Assembly (NCBI GenBank): GCA_003153855.1
Contig: PMBM01000088.1
Span: 3,174 to 11,156 of the forward strand
From: Propionibacteriaceae bacterium
GTDB taxonomy: Bacteria > Actinomycetota > Actinomycetes > Propionibacteriales > Propionibacteriaceae
DNA length: 7,983 nucleotides
Direction of reading: 5' to 3'
Position 1 is the stretch's first letter, and the number at the start of each line of letters is the position of its first letter. This document shows, one piece after another, positions 1-4,863 of the stretch. Both the position numbers and the translations under genes were made by a program. The notes under the pieces are model-generated. The model worked only from the letters and a program-made list of their open reading frames with translations. It did not search any database and was not told the DNA's origin.

Positions 1-813
1 CTGACCATCCTGTGCCAGGGCGACGCCCAGCTTCCGGAGCTCACGCGCCGCTTCATCGAGGAGCCGGAGACGTCGTTGTTCGGCACCCTCTCTTTGTGGC
101 AGGGCGTCGACGTGCCGGGGGAGACCTGCCAGCTGGTCCTCATCGACAAGATTCCGTTCCCGCGTCCGGACGAGCCGCTCATGGTGGCCCGCCAGGATGC
201 CGTGACCGCGTCGGGCGGCAACGGGTTCATGCAGGTGGCCGCGACCCATGCCGGACTGCTGCTGGCGCAAGGGAGCGGACGGCTCGTACGTCGGCTCAGC
301 GACCGTGGCGTCGTGGCGATCCTGGACCCGCGGCTCATGACGGCGCGGTACGGGTCGTTCCTGCGCGCGTCGATCCCACCGTTCTGGACGACGACCGACC
401 ACGACCTCGCCGTGGGCGCGCTGCGGCGACTGAGCGAGAAGCTGCCGTCCCGTGCGTCCGACGCTGGTGGTTCCGAACCGGGGGGACTGGCGCCCGCGAA
501 CGGGGGTACAGGCATCGCATCGGAACCACCTGAGGAGACCACCATGCCGAAGCGAAGCCCGGAGCCCTCCGTGAAGGACCCGGAGATGTACGAGGCCCTC
601 CGTGACGAGGGAAACAGCAAGGAGAAGTCGGCGCGCATCGCCAACGCCGCAGCGAACACGTCCCGGAGCGCTGTGGGGCACAAGGGAGCGACGTCGAAGG
701 ACTACGACGAGCGCTCCAAGGACGAGCTGATGTCGCGCGCGAAGGACATCGGGATCCCGGGAAGGTCGAAGATGTCGAAGGCCGAGCTCATCGAGGCCCT
801 CAGGAACCACTGA
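1..813 (+). CDS. DinG/YoaA-type ATP-dependent DNA helicase, C-terminal part, open in frame into a Rho-N domain
   Basis: This is the C-terminal end of a superfamily 2 XPD/DinG-like 5'-3' DNA helicase whose start lies outside the window. Reading from base 1, codons 32-40 are LWQGVDVPG (helicase motif V region). Codons 90-98 are QGSGRLVRR, the arginine-finger motif VI, followed by the typical AILDPR strand. These enzymes use ATP to unwind damaged or structured DNA, and E. coli dinG is SOS-controlled. The recognisable helicase fold ends near codon 147 (about base 440). A low-complexity linker follows, and the frame continues without a stop through base 543 into the small Rho-N protein ending at 813. 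So either this is a real helicase-Rho-N fusion or the helicase stop has been lost. A G6 run at 480-485 is a likely slippage or error site: a one-base change there would give a stop at 531-533, just before the next gene. Family call strong; true 3' end uncertain. Confidence 0.85.
   Translation: MTILCQGDAQLPELTRRFIEEPETSLFGTLSLWQGVDVPGETCQLVLIDKIPFPRPDEPLMVARQDAVTASGGNGFMQVAATHAGLLLAQGSGRLVRRLSDRGVVAILDPRLMTARYGSFLRASIPPFWTTTDHDLAVGALRRLSEKLPSRASDAGGSEPGGLAPANGGTGIASEPPEETTMPKRSPEPSVKDPEMYEALRDEGNSKEKSARIANAAANTSRSAVGHKGATSKDYDERSKDELMSRAKDIGIPGRSKMSKAELIEALRNH
532..537 (+). promoter_or_regulatory. Shine-Dalgarno GAGGAG for an internal start
   Basis: GAGGAG lies 6 nt before the ATG at 544. It is a good ribosome binding site inside an otherwise open frame. 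It argues that the small Rho-N protein is translated separately even if helicase translation can also run through it. Confidence 0.7.
544..813 (+). CDS. Small Rho termination factor N-domain (DUF7218-like) protein
   Basis: An 89-residue protein when started at ATG 544, which has GAGGAG 6 nt upstream. Residues 1-50 are charged and contain DEGNSKEKSARIANAAA, typical of small actinobacterial proteins labelled DUF7218. Residues 54-87 (SKDELMSRAKDIGIPGRSKMSKAELIEALR) form the Rho-N/SAP-like two-helix fold, which in other proteins contacts nucleic acid. Such proteins are usually free-standing; here the frame is also open to the upstream helicase. The following FAD gene starts 1 nt after this stop, implying one transcript and translational coupling. 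A nucleic-acid-binding role is inferred from the fold only, and no specific function is known to me. Confidence 0.8.
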   Translation: MPKRSPEPSVKDPEMYEALRDEGNSKEKSARIANAAANTSRSAVGHKGATSKDYDERSKDELMSRAKDIGIPGRSKMSKAELIEALRNH

Positions 814-814
814 G

Positions 815-2386
815 GTGACCTGCGACGCGGTCGTCATCGGCTCGGGGCCCAACGGCTTGGTCGCTGCCAACGTCCTCGCGGACGCCGGATGGGACGTCGT
901 GGTGTGCGAGGCCCAGCCGGAGATCGGCGGAGCGGTCCAGAGCGGCACGGTGACCGCGCCGGGGTTCACCTCTGACCTGTACAGCTCCTTCTACCCACTG
1001 GCGGCCGCAAGCCCCGTCATTCGATCGCTGGAGCTGGAGTCGCTCGGGCTGGAGTGGGTGCGCGCTCCTGCCGTCCTCGCCCACCAGTGCGAGGACGGCC
1101 GAGCGGTCGTCCTTCACTCGTCGGCCGAGCGGACGGCCGTGGAGCTCGACGAATGGGCTCCAGGGGACGGTGACGCATGGCTGTCGATGCTGCGCGAGTG
1201 GCGGTCCGTACGCGAGCCGTTCCTGAGGGCCCTGTTCACTCCGTTCCCGCCCGTGAAGGCCGGGGCTGGGCTCCTGCGCACGCTGAAGGCGTCCGGGGCC
1301 CTCCGCCTGGCACGCATGGCGCTCCTCCCCGTCCGCAGGCTCGCGGAGGAGACGTTCGCCGGTGACGGCGGCCGGCTGCTGCTCACCGGGAACGCGATGC
1401 ACACCGACATCCCTCCGGAGTCGGCCGGCAGTGGCGTGTACGGCTGGCTGCTGTCCATGCTCGGCCAGGACGTCGGGTTCCCGGTGCCACGTGGAGGAGC
1501 CGGACGGCTGACGGAGGCGATGGCCGCGCGCGCCGAGTCCCGAGGCGTGATCGTCCGACGGAATGCGCCCGTCTCCGCGGTGATCGTCGAGTCAGGACAG
1601 GCGCGCGGCGTGCGGCTGCTCGACGGCTCGAGCATCTATGCGAGGCGCGCCGTCGTGGCCGACGTCGCAGCCCCGTACCTGTACCAGCAGCTCCTGCGCG
1701 GAGTCCAGCTCCCCACTTCACTCACGCGAGACCTGGAGAAGTTCCACTGGGACAGCTCGACGCTCAAGCTCAACTGGGCTCTGAGCGGGCCGGTGCCCTG
1801 GCGGTCCGAGTCCGCGCGGTCCGCCGGGACGGTTCACCTGGGCGTCGACGTCGACGGCTTCGTGGACTTCGCCGCCGACCTCACCATCGGCCGGATGTCC
1901 GAGAAGCCGTTCGTGCTGTTCGGGCAGATGACCACGACGGACCCGACGAGGTCCCCGCGCGGCACGGAGTCGGCGTGGGCGTACTCACATGTACCGCGCC
2001 AGCTCGCCCAGGATGGCCAGGCGATTCAGAACCACGTGGAGCGGCTGCACGACGCCGTGGAGCGAGCGGCTCCGGGTTTCCGCGACCTCGTGGTGGCGAC
2101 GCACGTACAGGCGCCGGCCGATCTCGAGGCCGGCAACGGGAACCTGCTGGCCGGGGCGCTCAACGGAGGCACGTCAGCCCTGCACCAGCAGCTGGTCTTC
2201 CGCCCCACCCCAGGGCTGGGACGGTCGGAGACGGCGGTGGATCGCCTGTACCTGGCCAGCGCCTCGGCGCATCCAGGGGGAGGCGTGCACGGCGCCTGTG
2301 GCTGGAACGCGGCACGGAGCGTCTTGCGGTCGAACGCCGCGTCCCGAGCGCTGGTGCGCAGGATGCAGCACGCGTTGTGGACCTGA
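815..2386 (+). CDS. FAD-dependent oxidoreductase, PYROXD2 / phytoene dehydrogenase-like
   Basis: A 523-residue flavoprotein of the phytoene-desaturase-like amine oxidase fold. The N-terminus has the dinucleotide-binding motif GSGPNG (residues 9-14), an acidic strand end (E32 in VVVCEA) for the adenosine ribose, and the following GG pair (38-39). The C-terminus has a second FAD contact, LYLASASAHPGGGVHGACG (about 483-501). Length is normal for the family (about 500-540). It starts at GTG 815, one base after the upstream TGA, with AGGAA at 802-806, so it is probably translationally coupled to the Rho-N gene. The substrate is unknown. No carotenoid genes (crtB, crtE, isomerases) are adjacent, so a carotenoid role is not supported. 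This sub-family is usually annotated only as NAD(P)/FAD-dependent oxidoreductase. Confidence 0.9.
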   Translation: MTCDAVVIGSGPNGLVAANVLADAGWDVVVCEAQPEIGGAVQSGTVTAPGFTSDLYSSFYPLAAASPVIRSLELESLGLEWVRAPAVLAHQCEDGRAVVLHSSAERTAVELDEWAPGDGDAWLSMLREWRSVREPFLRALFTPFPPVKAGAGLLRTLKASGALRLARMALLPVRRLAEETFAGDGGRLLLTGNAMHTDIPPESAGSGVYGWLLSMLGQDVGFPVPRGGAGRLTEAMAARAESRGVIVRRNAPVSAVIVESGQARGVRLLDGSSIYARRAVVADVAAPYLYQQLLRGVQLPTSLTRDLEKFHWDSSTLKLNWALSGPVPWRSESARSAGTVHLGVDVDGFVDFAADLTIGRMSEKPFVLFGQMTTTDPTRSPRGTESAWAYSHVPRQLAQDGQAIQNHVERLHDAVERAAPGFRDLVVATHVQAPADLEAGNGNLLAGALNGGTSALHQQLVFRPTPGLGRSETAVDRLYLASASAHPGGGVHGACGWNAARSVLRSNAASRALVRRMQHALWT

Positions 2387-2413
2387 GTGCCGGTTGTGCC
2401 TCTCCGGGACCGC

Positions 2414-2608
2414 CTAGGTAGAGGAGACGTCGTGCCTTGCCTGCTCGATGATCCGGTCCAGGACTCGCTCTTCACGCGCCACCAGCTCGACGAGACGGTC
2501 GCTGAAGCCGGCGCCGGGATTGGCGGGATCGGCATAGAGCGGAGCGTCGTGGATGGCTGCTTCGAGCTGTCCGAGCTCGCTGCTCAGGTCGCGGTAGATG
2601 TCGCTCAT
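2414..2608 (-). CDS. Small hypothetical protein downstream of lexA
   Basis: A 64-residue protein starting at ATG 2608. It is acidic and mostly helical: residues 1-20 and about 36-58 look like two amphipathic helices, joined by an acidic turn containing YADPANPGAGF. No membrane segment, signal peptide or metal motif is visible. The Shine-Dalgarno is poor: AAGGGG lies about 10 nt upstream, and there is no in-frame alternative start close by. It follows lexA on the same strand with a 75-nt gap and could be read through from the lexA transcript, or have its own weak promoter. Its stop faces the FAD gene 27 nt away. The protein-like composition suggests it is real, but I do not recognise a named family. 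Confidence 0.6.
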   Translation of the reverse strand: MSDIYRDLSSELGQLEAAIHDAPLYADPANPGAGFSDRLVELVAREERVLDRIIEQARHDVSST

Positions 2609-2646
2609 GGCGATGCAATACCCCTTACTCCTGTGTCCAGACGAGT

Positions 2647-2671
2647 AGGTCGCTCGGTTTCTTAGCGACTT
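2647..2671 (-). terminator. Weak hairpin after lexA (candidate attenuator/terminator)
   Basis: An inverted repeat GTCGCT / AGCGAC (2649-2654 and 2664-2669) with a 9-nt loop begins 13 nt after the lexA stop. The stem is short and has no U tract. It may attenuate rather than stop transcription into the small downstream gene. Low confidence. Confidence 0.3.
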
Positions 2672-2683
2672 CTCGGGCCGCAG

Positions 2684-3481
2684 TCAGAGTCGGCGCATGA
2701 CAGTGACGACCTTGCCGAGGATGCTCGCGTCGTTGCCGTCGATGGGCTCGTACGCGGGGTTGTGCGGCATCAGCCAGATCTGACCGGGCGTCCGCTTGAA
2801 GGTCTTCACGGTGGCCTCGTCGCCGAGGAGCGCAGCAACGATGTCGCCGTTCTCCGCCACGGGCTGCCGGCGCACGACGACGTAGTCGCCGTCGCAGATG
2901 GCGGCGTCGACCATCGAGTCGCCACGGACCTCGAGCAGGAACAGCTCTCCATCGCCGACCAGCTGGCGGGGGAGGGCGAACACGTCCTCGACCTGCTGCT
3001 CAGCGAGGATCGGGCCGCCGGCGGCGATCCGGCCGAGCAACGGTACGTGGACCGGGCGGGGCAGCGAGTCGTTGACGTCGGTCGGGTCGGAGTACGGGTC
3101 AGCGGACCGTGGGCGGGAGCTCGGCCCCTCGGGGAGCCGTACGTCAAGGGCGCGAGGGCGGTTGGGGTCGCGTCGGATGTACCCCTTCGCCTCCAGCTGG
3201 TGCAGCTGGTGGGCAACGCTGGACGGGCTGGACAGGCCGGCCATCTTGGCGACCTCGCGCATGCTCGGCGGGTAGCCCTTCTCCTCGACGGACCGTTTGA
3301 TGACCTCGAGGAGGAGACGCTGCCTCATCGTGAGGCCGTCGGCGTCGACGGCACCCTCCGTGGGCATGGTCACCATCTTGGAGCGGCGCACCACGTCGGC
3401 GATGTCGGCGTTCGACGGGCGTCCGCGCTTCACCTCAGGAGCGCGCCGGCGGTTCGTGGTGGGTTCGGTCTCGTCAGCCAT
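2684..3481 (-). CDS. lexA: LexA, SOS response repressor / self-cleaving S24 peptidase
   Basis: A 265-residue repressor that binds SOS boxes and cleaves itself when RecA filaments form. Residues about 51-115 are the winged HTH ([17 protein letters not shown], then [16 protein letters not shown]). Residues 145-265 are the S24 peptidase: cleavage site A154-G155 in GRIAAGGP, nucleophile S189 in GDSM, general base K226 in ATVK. All catalytic features are intact. The start is set at ATG 3481. A longer frame opens at TTG 3517, but that codon lies inside the LexA operator and the -35. The -10 (3489-3494) is 7 nt before ATG 3481, so the message is probably leaderless, consistent with no Shine-Dalgarno. 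An unusual N-terminal extension of about 50 residues carries KRGRP (18-22), the core of an AT-hook. Autoregulated through the box at 3514-3529. Confidence 0.97.
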   Translation of the reverse strand: MADETEPTTNRRRAPEVKRGRPSNADIADVVRRSKMVTMPTEGAVDADGLTMRQRLLLEVIKRSVEEKGYPPSMREVAKMAGLSSPSSVAHQLHQLEAKGYIRRDPNRPRALDVRLPEGPSSRPRSADPYSDPTDVNDSLPRPVHVPLLGRIAAGGPILAEQQVEDVFALPRQLVGDGELFLLEVRGDSMVDAAICDGDYVVVRRQPVAENGDIVAALLGDEATVKTFKRTPGQIWLMPHNPAYEPIDGNDASILGKVVTVMRRL

Positions 3482-3488
3482 GCTCAGC

Positions 3489-3517
3489 AAGATACGGCGT
3501 TCGATTACCGGAATCAA
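3489..3517 (-). promoter_or_regulatory. lexA: lexA promoter, probably leaderless
   Basis: On the minus strand the -35 is TTGATT (3512-3517) and the -10 is TATCTT (3489-3494), with exactly 17 nt between. The expected transcription start falls at about 3481-3483, on or just before the A of the lexA ATG, giving no room for a ribosome binding site. The -35 overlaps the LexA box, so bound LexA would exclude RNA polymerase. Confidence 0.65.
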
Positions 3518-3529
3518 ACACCTGTTCGA
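3514..3529 (-). promoter_or_regulatory. LexA operator (SOS box) of lexA
   Basis: The minus strand reads TCGAACAGGTGTTTGA, one mismatch from the actinobacterial/Gram-positive consensus TCGAAC-N4-GTTCGA. It overlaps the last four bases of the operator with the -35 TTGATT of lexA, the expected arrangement for autorepression. Confidence 0.88.
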
Positions 3530-3551
3530 GCGTGTCGCGCGGTTCGGCCGA

Positions 3552-4247
3552 TCAGGGCGTGGCGCTGGCGAGGGAGACCGGCGTCGCGGAGGGCGTGGTC
3601 GAGTAGGTCGGCGTCTGGCTGGCGACGGGAAGGGTCACGGGGGCCCCGGAATGGCTCGAGGTCGAGGAGGGCGAGGCCGTCGCGGACGCGGTCTCTGTCA
3701 CGGTGGTCGTGGCCGTCGCACTCGGGCGCGTACCGGTGGCCGTGGGGCTGGCGACCACCACCTTGGCCGCCGCGGACTGCAGCTGGCCCGTACCGGGGGA
3801 GAGGTTCCTGCCGAGTCCCAGCTGCACGAGCAGGACCCCCGCGATGCCCAGGGCGAACGCCGCGGCGACCGTGACGGCCCCCCGTGCCCATCCGCTCCAC
3901 GTGGTGTTCGGGATCTCCGGCTCTGCCACCTCCACGGGGACGGTGTCCGGTGGGGTCGGGTCCATGCCGGTGTGCCGACGCGTGGCCAGTGCGACCGCCG
4001 CTTCGTGGCTGCGACGTACGGAGGCCCTGATCGTGGTGGCGGTGAGCGCGGCCACGATGCTGCCCACGGCCGCGCCGATGACCGTACCGCTCAGACCGAG
4101 CTGGCCGCCGATCACCGCAGCCACGGCGGCTGACCCGGCGCCTGCCGCCAGGCTCACCGGGTGCAACGGGGAGTCAACGGCGAGCATCCGCTTCGCCGGA
4201 GGCGACTCGGGGGTGTCGCTCGTCTGTTCGGGGGCCGATGTCGGCAT
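3552..4247 (-). CDS. Unrecognised three-segment membrane protein with Ser/Thr/Pro-rich tail
   Basis: A 231-residue protein when started at ATG 4247. Residues 1-30 are polar. Residues 31-48 and 54-72 form a Gly/Ala-rich hydrophobic hairpin with GxxxG-like spacing ([15 protein letters not shown], then IGAAVGS). A basic stretch (RASVRRS, 74-80) and an acidic Pro-rich linker (98-115) follow, then a third hydrophobic segment at about 121-145. Residues 148-231 are a low-complexity Ser/Thr/Pro/Ala tail, probably extracytoplasmic and possibly glycosylated. The frame could extend to ATG 4406, but the extra 53 residues are Arg-rich and resemble non-coding sequence. The Shine-Dalgarno is poorly placed (AGGAG 13 nt before ATG 4247). 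It lies directly upstream of lexA, co-directional, and divergent from the SOS gene at 4488. I do not recognise a family. It is not obviously LexA-controlled, since the SOS boxes are at least 166 nt from its start. Confidence 0.75.
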   Translation of the reverse strand: MPTSAPEQTSDTPESPPAKRMLAVDSPLHPVSLAAGAGSAAVAAVIGGQLGLSGTVIGAAVGSIVAALTATTIRASVRRSHEAAVALATRRHTGMDPTPPDTVPVEVAEPEIPNTTWSGWARGAVTVAAAFALGIAGVLLVQLGLGRNLSPGTGQLQSAAAKVVVASPTATGTRPSATATTTVTETASATASPSSTSSHSGAPVTLPVASQTPTYSTTPSATPVSLASATP

Positions 4248-4412
4248 GAGGTGACACACACTCCTGGTTCGAGGTCGCGCGGCGCTCGAGGGATGGCCGC
4301 GCACCTTCCACCGTGCCACCCGGCGGTCGTCGAGACAAACCGTGGGACGACCTGTGCGAAAACTGTCAGAGGTCCCGTGTGTAGTGATCACCAGAGGATG
4401 CGACACGCCGAA

Positions 4413-4428
4413 AAGAACAGATGTTTGA
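4413..4428 (+). promoter_or_regulatory. Weak upstream SOS box of the small SOS gene
   Basis: AAGAACAGATGTTTGA has three mismatches to TCGAAC-N4-GTTCGA. It overlaps the -35 TTGATT exactly as the lexA operator does: both end in TGTTTGATT. The shared geometry makes a second LexA site plausible; alone, the match would be marginal. Confidence 0.5.
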
Positions 4429-4453
4429 TTCGGACTCGCGGATGACGTACAAC
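4425..4453 (+). promoter_or_regulatory. Promoter of the small SOS membrane gene
   Basis: -35 TTGATT (4425-4430), 17-nt spacer, -10 TACAAC (4448-4453). The -35 hexamer and spacing are identical to those of the lexA promoter. The predicted start (about 4460) lies inside the perfect SOS box at 4458-4473. Confidence 0.6.
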
Positions 4454-4457
4454 TGTT

Positions 4458-4473
4458 TCGAACACCTGTTCGA
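4458..4473 (+). promoter_or_regulatory. Perfect LexA operator (SOS box)
   Basis: TCGAACACCTGTTCGA matches the consensus TCGAAC-N4-GTTCGA at all conserved positions. It begins 5 nt after the -10 hexamer, spans the predicted start site, and ends 14 nt before the ATG at 4488. This predicts tight repression and strong induction by DNA damage. Confidence 0.92.
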
Positions 4474-4487
4474 CGAGAGGACCACCG

Positions 4488-4760
4488 ATGAGCACTCTGA
4501 CAGTAGCTCCCCGGCCGCTGGCGACGCGCCCGGCCGCAGCCCGGAAGCCCAGCGGTCCGAGCGCCGCGCGTCCGGTGGTGTCAGCGCGTCACGCAGTGGC
4601 GCCGCGTCCCGTCGCCTGCCAGGTCGCCATCGACGAGCCGATGTGGCAGCTGACCCGCCGAGGACTCGTCCTCGTGATGGGGTTGCTCGCAGCGGTCATG
4701 GGCAGCGCGCTCGTGACCTGCCTCGTCGCCTTCCTGTCCGTCAGCAACTCACCGCTCTGA
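4488..4760 (+). CDS. SOS-controlled single-pass membrane protein; candidate division inhibitor lacking LysM
   Basis: A 90-residue protein from ATG 4488, with GAGAGG 7 nt upstream. Residues 1-50 are Pro/Ala/Arg-rich and disordered. MWQLTRRG (52-59) leads into one transmembrane helix (about 59-83), and only SVSNSPL follows, so the N-terminus should be cytoplasmic. A perfect LexA box and a weaker one flank its promoter. The position beside lexA and upstream of nrdR is where actinobacteria often encode SOS division inhibitors. Known relatives by position are ChiZ (Rv2719c) next to M. tuberculosis lexA, DivS in Corynebacterium glutamicum, and YneA in Bacillus. Many have this basic-TM arrangement followed by an extracellular LysM domain. 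Here no LysM is encoded; a terminator follows within 55 nt. A division-inhibitor role is inferred from regulation and position, not from sequence similarity that I can demonstrate. Confidence 0.82.
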   Translation: MSTLTVAPRPLATRPAAARKPSGPSAARPVVSARHAVAPRPVACQVAIDEPMWQLTRRGLVLVMGLLAAVMGSALVTCLVAFLSVSNSPL

Positions 4761-4814
4761 TCCGTCGCCAGGGTTGTGAGAAGCAACCCGAACCGCGCAC
4801 AGCCCAGACAACGA

Positions 4815-4846
4815 CGAAGGCGCCGCCCGAGTGGGCGGCGCCTTCG
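4815..4846. terminator. Bidirectional intrinsic terminator, perfect 14-bp stem
   Basis: Arms CGAAGGCGCCGCCC (4815-4828) and GGGCGGCGCCTTCG (4833-4846) are perfectly complementary around a GAGT loop. The hairpin sits between the convergent SOS gene and RDD gene stops and can serve both. There is no U tract, as is common for actinobacterial terminators. Confidence 0.85.
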
Positions 4847-4863
4847 CGCGTAGAGGGATCGCC

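Noticed and set aside
12..533. 173-codon plus-strand frame overlapping the helicase
   Set aside because: Arg/Gly/Ala-rich shadow of the helicase; only its stop at 531-533 matters, as the possible lost helicase end.
815..2386. Carotenoid phytoene desaturase (crtI)
   Set aside because: No carotenoid genes nearby; the C-terminal sequence fits the broader PYROXD2-like group better.
3482..3517. Longer LexA starting at TTG 3517
   Set aside because: The TTG lies inside the LexA operator and the -35, upstream of the predicted transcript start; the extra 12 residues are not typical of LexA.
2762..3874. 370-codon plus-strand open frame opposite lexA
   Set aside because: Antisense shadow of lexA and its neighbour; composition is not protein-like.
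4264..4280. tRNA T-loop-like GGTTCGAGG
   Set aside because: No acceptor or anticodon arms can be paired around it and no CCA-end context.
4248..4406. Longer version of the membrane protein from ATG 4406
   Set aside because: The 53 extra residues are Arg-rich without family-like features; the region reads as intergenic.
4362..4504. 10-bp inverted repeat ACTGTCAGAG (4362-4371) / CTCTGACAGT (4495-4504) around the SOS promoter, with a related copy near 7254
   Set aside because: Matches of this length are expected by chance in 8 kb, and the second copy is inside coding sequence.
4761..4814. Frameshifted LysM domain after the SOS gene
   Set aside because: Only about 54 nt remain before the terminator and none of the frames shows LysM-like residues.
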